Shown here: one piece after another, positions 49,426 to 58,221 of the stretch | How positions within the stretch are numbered: position 1 is the stretch's first letter | Layout: the number at the start of each line of letters is the position of its first letter | The notes under the pieces: generated by a model | What the model was told of the DNA's origin: nothing | The model's input: only the letters and a program-made list of their open reading frames with translations | The model's database searches: none | Made by a program: the position numbers and the translations under genes | Assembly (NCBI GenBank): GCA_033549065.1 | Contig: JAWSUE010000003.1 | Coordinates: 62,001-126,000, forward strand | Origin: Bacillota bacterium | GTDB taxonomy: Bacteria; Bacillota; Dethiobacteria; DTU022 | DNA: 64,000 nt | Direction of reading: 5' to 3'

Positions 49426-50883
49426 TTACCCTTTATGCCACCGTAATACCGGATTGCGGGCAGCCCTGACCTCATCCAACCGTCCTACAACGGTTTTATA
49501 AGGACCATGGGCAACTTTTTCAGCATCTTCGTTGATATCTCTGGCAATCTGTTCCATAACAGCGGCGAATTCATCCAGAGTCTCTTTACTTTCAGTATCA
49601 GTCGGTTCGATCATCAGGGCTTCTTCCACGATCAATGGGAAATATACCGTTGGAGGATGGAATCCTCTGTCGAGCAAAGCTTTGGCAATATCGCCCGCCC
49701 CCGCTCCCATTTTCTTTTCCGGTCTTGCAGAGAGAACAAATTCATGCTTGCAGATACGGTCATAAGGCAGATAGTATGTATTCTTCAAAAGGTTCATCAG
49801 GTAGTTGGCATTGAGAACTGCATCGGATGCAGCCTGTTTCAGGCCATCCCCGCCCATCATGCGCAGGTAAGTGTAAGCTTTGATCACTACCCCGAAATTT
49901 CCGTAGAAAGAATGAACCTTGCCGATACTATCCGGCAGATCATAATTGAAAATATATTTATCTTCCGCCTTATCAACAAGTGGAACCGGTAGGAACGGCA
50001 CCAGTCTTTCTTTTACTCCAACCGGGCCTCCTCCTGGTCCACCACCACCATGGGGGGTGGAAAATGTTTTATGAATATTTAGGTGGACAACATCAAAACC
50101 CATATCGCCCGGTCGGGTATAACCCATGATCGCATTCATATTTGCCCCGTCATAATAGAGTAAGCCTCCGGCTTCATGGACGGTCTTGGCGATGGCTATA
50201 ATATCTTCTTCAAATAATCCGAGGGTGCTCGGGTTGGTCAGCATCAGGGCAGTTGTGGTTTCATCAACAACTTCTATTAAGGCTTTCAGATCGACGAGAC
50301 CGCGCTCATCGCAGGGCACCTGGATCACATCATAGCCGGCCATGCTAACAGTGGCAGGGTTAGTGCCATGAGCTGAAAGCGGGATTAGCACTTTATTTCT
50401 CTTGTGGTCGCCCCTTTTACGGTGGTATGCCTGAATTATCATTAATCCCGTCAATTCACCGTGAGCGCCCGCTGCCGGTTGAAGGGTGAATCTATCCATT
50501 CCTGTCAGTTCTTTCAGGCACTTCTCCGTATTGTGCAGCAGTTCCAGTGCACCCTGGGCAGTTTCCTCCGGTTGGCAGGGATGCATAAGTACAAAGCCGG
50601 GCAAAAGAGCCGCTTCTTCATTTACCTTCGGGTTATATTTCATGGTACAGGAGCCCAGGGGGTAAAAACCGGTGTCTACGCCAAAGTTGCGGGTCGACAG
50701 TTCCGTAAAGTGGCGGACAACCTCCGCTTCTGACAGTTCGGGGAGCTCCAGGGGCTCCTTACGCTGGAGTTTAGCCGGTAGTAGTTCATCGATTTTCTTT
50801 TCCGGAACATCGCAGGCTGGCAAAGAATATCCCTGGCGCCCTTCACGGCTCATTTCAAATATTAGCTTTTTAGATTTTCTCAT
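49426..50883 (-). CDS. gcvPB: Glycine dehydrogenase (decarboxylating) subunit 2
   Basis: PLP-bearing half of the split P-protein; decarboxylates glycine and loads methylamine onto lipoyl-GcvH. About 485 aa. Key segments: [51 protein letters not shown], and the PLP lysine in [23 protein letters not shown] 50883 overlaps the gcvPA stop as ATGA, with GGAGGG upstream. Split P-protein is usual in Firmicutes. Confidence 0.96.
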   Translation of the reverse strand: MRKSKKLIFEMSREGRQGYSLPACDVPEKKIDELLPAKLQRKEPLELPELSEAEVVRHFTELSTRNFGVDTGFYPLGSCTMKYNPKVNEEAALLPGFVLMHPCQPEETAQGALELLHNTEKCLKELTGMDRFTLQPAAGAHGELTGLMIIQAYHRKRGDHKRNKVLIPLSAHGTNPATVSMAGYDVIQVPCDERGLVDLKALIEVVDETTTALMLTNPSTLGLFEEDIIAIAKTVHEAGGLLYYDGANMNAIMGYTRPGDMGFDVVHLNIHKTFSTPHGGGGPGGGPVGVKERLVPFLPVPLVDKAEDKYIFNYDLPDSIGKVHSFYGNFGVVIKAYTYLRMMGGDGLKQAASDAVLNANYLMNLLKNTYYLPYDRICKHEFVLSARPEKKMGAGAGDIAKALLDRGFHPPTVYFPLIVEEALMIEPTDTESKETLDEFAAVMEQIARDINEDAEKVAHGPYKTVVGRLDEVRAARNPVLRWHKG

Positions 50884-52229
50884 TTCCATCCCTCCAGCTC
50901 ACGAACCAGGGTGTCAATCTCTTCCCGGCTTCTGTTTTCTGTCACAGCAATCAATACTGTATTTGGCAGCTCGGGATAAAATGGTGATATATCTACACCG
51001 CCGAGTATATTTTTCTCCAGCAATTTTCTGTTCAATTCGCAGGGATCTCCCGGGAGGGTGACGGCAAATTCCTTGAAGTAAGCTCCGCTGAAAGGTGTAA
51101 CATATCCATCAAGGACAGTAATTTTATCCCTCGCGTATGCAGCTTTTTGCAGACATTGTTCAGCTACTTCCCGCATGCCCTTGGGGCCTAGAGTTGACAT
51201 GTAAACCGAGGCAGCGAGAGCAACAAGGGCTTCATTCGAGCAGATATTTGAAGCTGCCTTTTCTCGCCGTATATGCTGCTCCCTTGTCTGCAGGGTTAAC
51301 ACGAATCCCCGATTTCCTTCACTGTCAACTGTTTCACCGGCAATACGTCCGGGCATCTGACGGACAAATTTATCACGGGCTGCCATGATACCTAGAACCG
51401 GACCGCCGAAAGATGCGGAGACACCGAGCCCCTGACCTTCTCCGACCACAATATCTGCTCCGTACTCTGAAGGTGCCTGCAGCAGTGGTAAAGAAAGCGG
51501 ATCAGCGGAAACAACAAATACTGCTTTATGAGCATGGATCAAATCGGCAACGTCATCCATATCTTCAACCAGACCAAAAAAGTTAGGCTGTTGAAGAACT
51601 ACCGTGGCTATGTCATCACCAAGCATTTTCTCCAGGCTGTCCTTATCTGTACAGCCCTCTTTCAGAGGAATCTCCTCCAGTAGAAGGCCACGGCTGTAAA
51701 AATAGTTTTTCAGGACAGCCCGGTAAAAGGGGCTTACAGAACGGGAAACAAGAACTTTGGAGCGCCTGGTAGCGCCACAGCCCATAACCGCTCCCTCGGC
51801 GACAGCAGTTCCGCCATCATACATCGAAGCATTGGATACATCCATCCCCGTCAGTTGACAGATCATCGTCTGGTATTCAAAAATTGCCTGCAGAACACCC
51901 TGGCTGACTTCGGGCTGATAAGGCGTATAGGATGTATAAAACTCGCTGCGACCGGTTATATGCTTAATGACTGAGGGAATAAAGTGATCATAGATCCCTG
52001 CTCCCATAAATGAAACTGAATTCTGGAAATGCTTATTTTTCGCGGCCAATCCATTCAGGTGCTTGAGAACCTCTGATTCCGATAAAGCCGGAGGAAGCTC
52101 GAGGCCCCTTTTCAAGCGGACTTCTGCAGGAATATCGGCAAAAAGATCATCAACCGAGCCGGCACCGATAGCAGCAAGCATTTCACGCCTGTCCTCATCG
52201 GTCAGGGGAAGATAATGTTTACCACCCAT
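50880..52229 (-). CDS. gcvPA: Glycine dehydrogenase (decarboxylating) subunit 1
   Basis: Second half of the split P-protein, 449 aa, same fold as GcvPB but without the PLP lysine. Recognised by [51 protein letters not shown] and the [14 protein letters not shown] segment. Four bases after gcvH, overlapping gcvPB. Confidence 0.96.
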   Translation of the reverse strand: MGGKHYLPLTDEDRREMLAAIGAGSVDDLFADIPAEVRLKRGLELPPALSESEVLKHLNGLAAKNKHFQNSVSFMGAGIYDHFIPSVIKHITGRSEFYTSYTPYQPEVSQGVLQAIFEYQTMICQLTGMDVSNASMYDGGTAVAEGAVMGCGATRRSKVLVSRSVSPFYRAVLKNYFYSRGLLLEEIPLKEGCTDKDSLEKMLGDDIATVVLQQPNFFGLVEDMDDVADLIHAHKAVFVVSADPLSLPLLQAPSEYGADIVVGEGQGLGVSASFGGPVLGIMAARDKFVRQMPGRIAGETVDSEGNRGFVLTLQTREQHIRREKAASNICSNEALVALAASVYMSTLGPKGMREVAEQCLQKAAYARDKITVLDGYVTPFSGAYFKEFAVTLPGDPCELNRKLLEKNILGGVDISPFYPELPNTVLIAVTENRSREEIDTLVRELEGWK

Positions 52230-52232
52230 CGG

Positions 52233-52631
52233 TTATTTCTCCTCCTCCTCTACCACATATTTTTCGTAAGTCTCTTTATCCATTAAGCTGGCATACTGGT
52301 TTTCATCTTTTATCTCGACTTTGTAAACCCACCCTGCACCATATGGATCGGAGTTGATCAGCTCCGGTTGGTCAAGCAGTTCTTCATTAACTTCGACTAC
52401 TGTGCCATCTACCGGGGCATAGAGATCAGCTACAGCTTTTACTGACTCGATCACGGCTGAACCCTTACCCACTTCTACTTCAGCACCGACATCGGGCAGC
52501 TCAACAAAAACAATCTCTCCCAGTTTATCCTGGGCATAATCACTTAGCCCGACTACAACTGTATCGCCCTCCTGACGAGCCCACTCATGTTTCTTGGTAT
52601 ACCTGATACCATCAACAATCTTGTATTTCAT
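52233..52631 (-). CDS. gcvH: Glycine cleavage system H protein
   Basis: Lipoyl carrier shuttling the aminomethyl group among P, T and L proteins. 132 aa. Lipoylation lysine K65 in VIESVKAVADLY. N-terminus MKYKIVDGIRYTKKHEWARQ and C-terminal GWVYKVEI are standard. Its ATG shares one base with the gcvT stop (TAATG). It must be lipoylated, presumably by the LipM and LipS proteins downstream. Confidence 0.96.
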   Translation of the reverse strand: MKYKIVDGIRYTKKHEWARQEGDTVVVGLSDYAQDKLGEIVFVELPDVGAEVEVGKGSAVIESVKAVADLYAPVDGTVVEVNEELLDQPELINSDPYGAGWVYKVEIKDENQYASLMDKETYEKYVVEEEEK

Positions 52632-53734
52632 TATTTTTTCCTCCTGTAAAAAGGTAATTTTGTTGTCCGCGCCCGGTAAGCCCGGCCACGAATCATCACA
52701 CTTACTTCACTGTATTGGTCAATAACATTGGGATCCAGAAATGCCATTGCAATAAACTTGTCAAGTGTTGGAGAGTAAGAACCGCTGCTGATCCAGCCGA
52801 TTTCACTATCTCCGTGGTTTACAGGATAACCTTCCCGCGGTACTCCGCGTTCCAGCATTTCAAGACCGTATAGCATCCTGTCCATTCCGGTTTCTTTCTG
52901 CTTAATCAGGGCTTTCTGTCCGTTAAACTCATTAGCTTTATTGAGAACAACAAACCGCTCAAGACGGGCCTGCAGTGGAGTTATCTCCCTGCTCAACTCA
53001 TGCCCGTAAAGAGGCATTGCCGCCTCCAGTCTCAGCACATCCCTGGCTCCCAGTCCTGCCGGATTAAGTTCAAAACTTTTTCCTGCTTCCCACAGGGCAT
53101 CCCATAAGCCGGGTGCAGCATCATTGCTGCAGTAAACCTCAAACCCATCTTCGCCAGTGTATCCGGTTCTGGAAACCAAACAGCTGACACCGGCAACATT
53201 TACTTCCGGTAGAAAGTTATAATACTTCATTTCGTCCAGTGAAATGTCCGTTAACTTCTCTAGTATAAAAACACTATTTGGTCCCTGCAGGGCAATCTGA
53301 GCATATTCGGCTGATAAATTTCTTAATGTTACATCTTCTGTAACATTTTCCCTGAACCAATCAAAATCTTTATCGGTATTTGCCGCATTTACAACCAGGA
53401 AAAACTTATCGTTTTTGATTCTATAAACCAGAATGTCATCAACTACTCCACCGTCAGGATAGCAAACCGGACTGTAAATAATTGCATTATCTTTTAACCG
53501 GTTTAGATCATTGGTCAGGACTTTCTGTAAAAAACTGCCTGCACCAGGGCCTTCCACCAAAACTTCCCCCATGTGTGAGACGTCAAATACTGTTGCCCGT
53601 TTTCGGGTATCATGAACTTCTTCAACCAGCCCCTTGGAATACTGGACCGGCAAAAACCACCCACTGTAATCAACAATTTTCCCTTCTAACTGCAGATGTT
53701 TTTCATAAAATGGTGTTTTCTTTGCCTCACTCAA
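52631..53734 (-). CDS. gcvT: Aminomethyltransferase (T-protein)
   Basis: Transfers the methylene of aminomethyl-GcvH to tetrahydrofolate, releasing ammonia. 367 aa. FDVSHMGEVLVEGPGAGSFL, the folate-binding Asp/Tyr region YDLSHMGEI-like start, SRTGYTGEDGFEVY and LGARDVLRLEAAMPLYGHE. TTG start at 53734 with AGGAGG about ten bases upstream. First gene of gcvT-gcvH-gcvPA-gcvPB, after a glycine riboswitch and terminator. Confidence 0.95.
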   Translation of the reverse strand: MSEAKKTPFYEKHLQLEGKIVDYSGWFLPVQYSKGLVEEVHDTRKRATVFDVSHMGEVLVEGPGAGSFLQKVLTNDLNRLKDNAIIYSPVCYPDGGVVDDILVYRIKNDKFFLVVNAANTDKDFDWFRENVTEDVTLRNLSAEYAQIALQGPNSVFILEKLTDISLDEMKYYNFLPEVNVAGVSCLVSRTGYTGEDGFEVYCSNDAAPGLWDALWEAGKSFELNPAGLGARDVLRLEAAMPLYGHELSREITPLQARLERFVVLNKANEFNGQKALIKQKETGMDRMLYGLEMLERGVPREGYPVNHGDSEIGWISSGSYSPTLDKFIAMAFLDPNVIDQYSEVSVMIRGRAYRARTTKLPFYRRKK

Positions 53735-53758
53735 AAACTAACATCCTCCTTTCTTTTT

Positions 53759-53882
53759 GTGTCAGGGGGACGGTTCTCCTGACACATTATTTCTCCCCAG
53801 ATTCTAATAAATTAAATGCTCTCTGAAATAAATCTGATGATTACTTAGAAATATATTGTCAACAACCCCGTCCCCCTGACAT
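53759..53882. repeat. Inverted REP-like pair in the gcvT leader
   Basis: 53759-53785 is a dyad GTGTCAGG...CCTGACAC containing GGGGGACGG; 53866-53882 carries CCCCGTCCCCCTGACA, its inverted partner about 95 bases away. They lie between the riboswitch terminator and gcvT, so they are transcribed in the leader. The GGGACAGG-like core resembles the RAYT repeat but the flanks differ. Confidence 0.6.
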
Positions 53883-53910
53883 TTGCCTTCCTGAGTTAAA
53901 GAACGAATAC

Positions 53911-53949
53911 AAAAAGGACAGAGAAAGCCGAACGGCTTATGCTCTGTCC
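53911..53949 (-). terminator. Expression-platform terminator of the gcv glycine riboswitch
   Basis: On the minus strand GGACAGAG-CATAAGCC / GGCTTTCTCTGTCC then TTTTTG. Its 5' arm begins right after aptamer II, so glycine binding can prevent it from forming. Confidence 0.85.
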
Positions 53950-54133
53950 CTGTTACCTGAGAGATTGCTCCTACAATTGATATAAGGGCTTTCCCCGTCG
54001 GTGTCCCGCGTTAGCGGGTACTCTCCAGAGGTGCATTCCCCGATGGTACTGAAGCCTGAGAGTTTCCCATTTAACTGCCAGCTAAAAGGTTGCTCCTTCG
54101 GCGCCTGCGTGGCAGGACTCTCCCACAGGGGTC
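53950..54133 (-). ncRNA. Tandem glycine riboswitch upstream of gcvT
   Basis: Two aptamers on the minus strand. Aptamer I (about 54133-54040) has GGGAGAGTCCTGCC, GGCGCCGAAGGAGCAACC and ACTCTCAGGC. Aptamer II (about 54035-53950) has CTGGAGAGTACCCG, ACACCGACGGGGAAAGCC and ATCTCTCAGGTAACAGGGAC. Followed by the terminator, it is an activating glycine sensor for the cleavage operon. Confidence 0.96.
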
Positions 54134-54199
54134 ATCTGCAGCTATTAAATTAAAACATTGCATCTTTAAAACTTTAATTATCCGTAAAACTCTTTCTAC

Positions 54200-54228
54200 A
54201 TAATAACTAATATTCAGGAGTTGTGCAA
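54200..54228 (-). promoter_or_regulatory. Predicted promoter of the gcv operon
   Basis: TTGCAC (54228-54223), 17-base spacer, TATTAT (54205-54200) on the minus strand, with a start about 60 bases before the riboswitch. Confidence 0.55.
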
Positions 54229-54260
54229 GCACAGACTGCACACGGCAGCGGTTATATTTT

Positions 54261-54470
54261 TCAGCCTCCGCCACCGAACCCAATATTCTTAACTTCCCCG
54301 TTTTCAACTACCACAGGTACCCTGTCAGCCTTGAAATCTTCCCTGGCCTTTTTTAAAGCTTCAGGATCTTTGCTGACGTTGTATAGATTATACTCAACTC
54401 CTTTACGATCAAGCACCGAAAGTTGTTTTTCACAGTAAGGACAACCGTCTTTAACATATATCTCAAGCAT
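54261..54470 (-). CDS. Glutaredoxin-like protein
   Basis: 69-aa thioredoxin-fold redox protein. Active site CPYC in VKDGCPYCEKQLSVL, cis-Pro in DRVPVVVENG, C-terminal GFGGGG. It starts MLEIYVKDG (ATG 54470 with GGAGG). Last gene after grdB, in the place where thioredoxin or thioredoxin reductase stands in other grd operons, so it probably supplies electrons to reduce the selenoenzyme. No trxA/trxB is in the window. Confidence 0.88.
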   Translation of the reverse strand: MLEIYVKDGCPYCEKQLSVLDRKGVEYNLYNVSKDPEALKKAREDFKADRVPVVVENGEVKNIGFGGGG

Positions 54471-54540
54471 TACTAACACCTCCTTCATTAAACAATATAA
54501 TTATAAAAAAAATACAAAAACCCTTTTTAAAAGAATCTAA

Positions 54541-55860
54541 TCATTTTTCGAAAACTGTCTGTTCCTGAATATCTGTCTGAAGTGCAACCAATGCCTTATC
54601 GACAAGCGAACGTCGTAATTCTTTTTCTTCTGGTGCTGATAATTCCGGATTTCCTAACGGATGCGGGATTGCCACCGCAGGTACGATCCGGTTCGCTCCA
54701 ACTGTAAGTGATATTGGAACGACTGTACATATGTGTACAACCGGCAAGCCTGCCCTTTCAATCTCTTTGACCATCGCTGCACCGCAGCGAGTACAGGTGC
54801 CTCACGTTGAAGTCAGTATAACAGCATCTACACCTGCTTCAGCAAGGTCGGCGGCAATAGCGGCACCATAGCGGGCAGCATTTGCAACAGAAGTACCGTT
54901 ACCAACTGTTGCATAATGATAGGGATGAAGCTTCTTTACAATTCCTTTTGATTCAAAATCCCTCATTACATCCAGAGGTAATACCCGGTCGGGATCCTGG
55001 TTGGCATACACCGGATCATAACCGCCATGTGCTGTTTCATGCGATTCCCGGGTCAGGTCATTCAGACCTTCCAAGCTGTATTTGCCATATTTTGAGGCAC
55101 TTGAAGATTCTATCCGGTCCGGATTTCCTTTCGGTACAATTCCTCCCGAAGTCACCAATGCAACAGTCGCATTACTCATATCAACTATCGGAGGCTGCGG
55201 TTGCACACGATCGAAATCGGGCATAGGCAGTTCAGTTACATAAGGCTCTACCTTAAGTTTAGCAATTAACATTTTTACCGCACGTTCTGCACCGGTTTCT
55301 TCTGCAAAATAGTTTTGCCTGATTCCCCTGGGTAAGTACCCCTCATCCGAGGGAGAACCTACCGGCTCCTTGTCAACAAGTTTATAGAGCAGGGAAACCA
55401 TTGTTGGGACGGCATCGCGCATGCCCCGAGCCGAATCGGCCGTAGAGATAATGTATATATCTTTACGATAGAGTTCAGCGCCAGGGTTTTCAAGATACAT
55501 TCCCGTTACTACCGGTATTTTCAACTCCTGACTAACAGCCTGACCTACAGCACCACAGGCTAGACCATAGCGTCCGGCGTTGAAGGCCGGCCCGGCCACA
55601 AGGGCATCGGGCTCATATTCTTTAACCAAATTAACAATTTCCCTGGTTGCCTGTTCAATATTATCAGCAACATAGTTATCGCCGCAAATGACCGTGGCAA
55701 CGACTTCTCCCCTGTCACCAAGAGATTCCTTTACGGCAATTCCCGGGCCTACCGGACCGACCTTTACGAGAGGCTTGGTACCGGCCATATCTTCGCCACC
55801 AATTTGGCCAAAAAACTGATTCAGGTAATGAATTACTCTTAATTTTTTTTCTGTAACCAT
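54541..55860 (-). CDS. grdB: Glycine reductase component B gamma subunit, selenoprotein
   Basis: Selenoprotein that binds the amino-acid substrate with the pyruvoyl GrdE and passes a carboxymethyl group to GrdA. 439 residues when the in-frame UGA at 54804-54802 is read as selenocysteine 353; the motif is LTST-U-GTCTRCG (U-x2-C-x2-C). The upstream part starts VTEKKLRVIHYLNQFFGQIG and includes AHGGYDPVYANQDPDRVLP; the downstream part AAMVKEIERAGLPVVHICTV to NPELS. Homology on both sides of the UGA rules out a true stop. A hairpin follows the UGA. AGGAGGGG precedes ATG 55860. Confidence 0.95.
54774..54804 (-). promoter_or_regulatory. grdB UGA selenocysteine codon and candidate SECIS hairpin
   Basis: UGA at 54804-54802. 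From 54790 to 54774 the RNA can fold TCGCTGC-GGT-GCAGCGA, a 7-bp stem with a three-base GGU loop, about 12 bases downstream of the UGA, the usual bacterial SECIS position. Confidence 0.7.
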
Positions 55861-55892
55861 TTTACCCCTCCTCTCCTGAAGTTTTGATCATT

Positions 55893-57179
55893 CTAAAAAC
55901 CTTCCCCGCGGAGTTTGCTGAAACCAAGCTCATTGGTCGAACCGATTATTGCCTGAATTTCGACCTGCAAACTGCCATCTTCTTTAAGCGCTCCGGCGAA
56001 TCCACCGGCTATCAATTCTGCAGTACTAATGTCACCAATTATTCTTTTACGGGGTGGCAGTTCAATTGTTTCATTGGCATTTCCGACACTGATGACAGCA
56101 TCAGCTTCGGGCACCGCATCAGCAAGAGATTGAGAAGCGCCATCACGTCCGGCGTATTCATCAGTTATCAGAACCGTTTTAATTCCAAGGGTTTCAAGCT
56201 TACGGCAATTCATTACAAGGTCAGTATCTGGATTTCCAAAACCTTCCTCTGATACAATAGCTCCATCGGCTCCAATCATTTTAACCAACCCAGCTGCATA
56301 ACTTGAAGATCTTTCTTTGTCGGCAAGCGTAACATTTTCATTGCTGATTACTACACCAATAAAAGATAGTTCCTGACCATGATACTTGAATAGTTCTCTA
56401 ATAACAGGGTTATTCTGGTGATGAAAGGTAGTATTTTTATCACAGGCAGAAACGCAGTTACCGCTTACTATGGCGCCATCGAATACCTCTGCTGGATTGA
56501 TCAGCGTAGGGATGATCCTTTTGGCATCTACTCCGTAAACGTAGGTGTCATGCAGTAATCCCTGGGTTTGGAGCATGTAAAGGTAGGCTACTTTAGGCAA
56601 TGCAGGATATTTTGCTGCATTCTCAAGAATAGAGCCTGTATCATAAGTTTCAATATGATCTGGCTCAATATTACTCCCGGCTTTTCCTAGATATGCTGCT
56701 GCTTCTAAACCGGCCATCCGTACTGTCTGCTCATGTTTGTGCTGGGCTAATCCTTTTTCTGGAGTGATAGTAACAACAAGATTCAGGGTTTTTGAAAATG
56801 GTGTATACTCAGCTCCGGGTCCACTCATGTCGATTATTCCTTCCTGGAAACCGACAATTTTCCCGGTTGTCACTACAGCAGTACCGGCAAGGACATGCGT
56901 CCGCCCATTACCAACTTTCTCAACTTTGCTGATAAAACCGGGAAATACACCTCCGGGTCCTTTGACCTTTACTCTCGGCTCGATTACATCTTTTACCGGA
57001 ATGATTCTTACATCATCACCGGGTTTGGCCAGGTCCAGCTCAACATTTTCGATATTCGGATCTTCTTTCAACAATTCTGTTAATTCTATTTTGTTTATAT
57101 AAAGACACCTGCTATGAACCTCAGTTTTGTCGCCAAATGCAATATCATCAATTTTTAATATCCCTAACTCAAGGCACAC
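55893..57179 (-). CDS. grdE: Glycine reductase component B precursor (pyruvoyl)
   Basis: 428-aa proprotein of the substrate-binding component B, normally cleaved to a 25-kDa and a 22-kDa chain with a pyruvoyl group formed at Cys242. Asn241-Cys242 lies in IVSGNCVSACDKNTT, exactly the expected site and number. Other recognisable parts: MCLELGILKIDDIAFGDKT at the start and GNANETIELPPRKRIIGDI near the end. GTG start at 57179 with GGAGGA. Between grdX and grdB. Confidence 0.95.
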   Translation of the reverse strand: MCLELGILKIDDIAFGDKTEVHSRCLYINKIELTELLKEDPNIENVELDLAKPGDDVRIIPVKDVIEPRVKVKGPGGVFPGFISKVEKVGNGRTHVLAGTAVVTTGKIVGFQEGIIDMSGPGAEYTPFSKTLNLVVTITPEKGLAQHKHEQTVRMAGLEAAAYLGKAGSNIEPDHIETYDTGSILENAAKYPALPKVAYLYMLQTQGLLHDTYVYGVDAKRIIPTLINPAEVFDGAIVSGNCVSACDKNTTFHHQNNPVIRELFKYHGQELSFIGVVISNENVTLADKERSSSYAAGLVKMIGADGAIVSEEGFGNPDTDLVMNCRKLETLGIKTVLITDEYAGRDGASQSLADAVPEADAVISVGNANETIELPPRKRIIGDISTAELIAGGFAGALKEDGSLQVEIQAIIGSTNELGFSKLRGEGF

Positions 57180-57253
57180 TAATTTTCCTCCTCTCTCTAG
57201 TTATTATTTCTGTAATTCTGTTATTCATCCAACTTTCTAAGACAATCGGGCTT

Positions 57254-57634
57254 TCAGGACAGGACTATACCGCTTTCCAGGAACGCTTGCAGGTGCAATA
57301 GATCGACCATGGCATAATCTAAAAGAATTTCTTGATCATTAATCCCAGATAAATCTGTTTTTGTTTTATGGTAGGTTTCTATACTGTTTTCAATATAATA
57401 AAGGGATTCTAAATCAAGTTGTGCTTTTCCACTGGTCAAAACAATTGTCTTATACGGCATAGTCCCCGGTTTAAGGCTACCACTTAACGGATGCATTAAT
57501 AGACGATGTCCCTTGTGGATTAAATCCCTCACATTGAAAAACAGCTGTAGTATAGTTCCTTCAACGCAGTACACATTAAAGTCTTGATATGATTTCGCTA
57601 TTTCAGGATTGTTCGTCATAATCATAAAATCCAT
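57254..57634 (-). CDS. grdX: GrdX family protein
   Basis: 126-aa protein found in many glycine/sarcosine/betaine reductase operons; no defined reaction. Start MDFMIMTNNPEIAKSYQDFN fits the family, and GHRLLMHPLSGSLKPGTMPY is its most typical segment. ATG 57634 has a GGAAAGG site; an earlier in-frame start at 57652 is possible. Order here is grdA-grdX-grdE, whereas grdX commonly heads the operon. Confidence 0.87.
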   Translation of the reverse strand: MDFMIMTNNPEIAKSYQDFNVYCVEGTILQLFFNVRDLIHKGHRLLMHPLSGSLKPGTMPYKTIVLTSGKAQLDLESLYYIENSIETYHKTKTDLSGINDQEILLDYAMVDLLHLQAFLESGIVLS

Positions 57635-57740
57635 ACCAATCGACCTTTCCAACCCGGGTTAAAGTAATGTACCTTAAACCACTCAGCAAGGCAGGTGAAT
57701 TTAGCTGCTTTTTGCTGCCACTTTCACCCAACCTTTGATA

Positions 57741-58196
57741 TCAACTTTCCCTGATTTGTTTAACGATTTTAGTAATCGCTTCCTTATCAAGAACCATCTC
57801 CATCATTCCGACCTGTTGTTGATATACTTTAGGGTCGATATGTTCTTTTACCTCGTCTTCAATAATGTGATACACGGGGAGTCTCAACGAAACTCCGGCT
57901 AAGGGACCTGCGTAAGTGGGATCTCCATTTGTAACAGTCTCTGCATAGATTTCCGCACTTTTTTCATCAGGGGAACCTAGAATAACCATTACAACATCTT
58001 TATCACTCTGTTCATCAACCGTTTTTTTGATAATCCCCTGATCTTCCAGATCCATAGCTCCAGCTGCCGTTCAGACAAAGCATTGTGTGAGCTGTAGAAC
58101 AGGTTCACCGCCTGCTGTCTTTATGCATTCAGCAATCGCTGAGCCCGGTACTCCGTCTCTTTCTCCAATGCACAAGACTTTTTTCCCTTGAAACAT
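57741..58196 (-). CDS. grdA: Glycine reductase selenoprotein A
   Basis: Small selenoprotein that carries the Se-carboxymethyl group between component B and component C. 151 residues starting MFQGKKVLCIGERDGVPGSA. The in-frame UGA at 58073-58071 encodes Sec42, in TQCFV-U-TAAGAMDLEDQ, the canonical Cys/Sec motif. Downstream reads GIIKKTVDEQ and QQQVGMMEMVLDKEA to the stop at 57741. AGGAG precedes ATG 58196. A short stretch after the UGA can fold, though less clearly than in grdB. Confidence 0.96.
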
Positions 58197-58221
58197 ATTC
58201 TCACTCCTGTTCATAAATAAT

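Noticed and set aside
54541-54774. A separate 77-aa gene after the grdB stop
   Set aside because: It is the C-terminal part of GrdB; the UGA between the two frames is a selenocysteine codon with family homology on both sides.
57741-58055. A 104-aa gene starting MDLEDQGIIKK
   Set aside because: It is the part of GrdA downstream of Sec42; the true start is at 58196.
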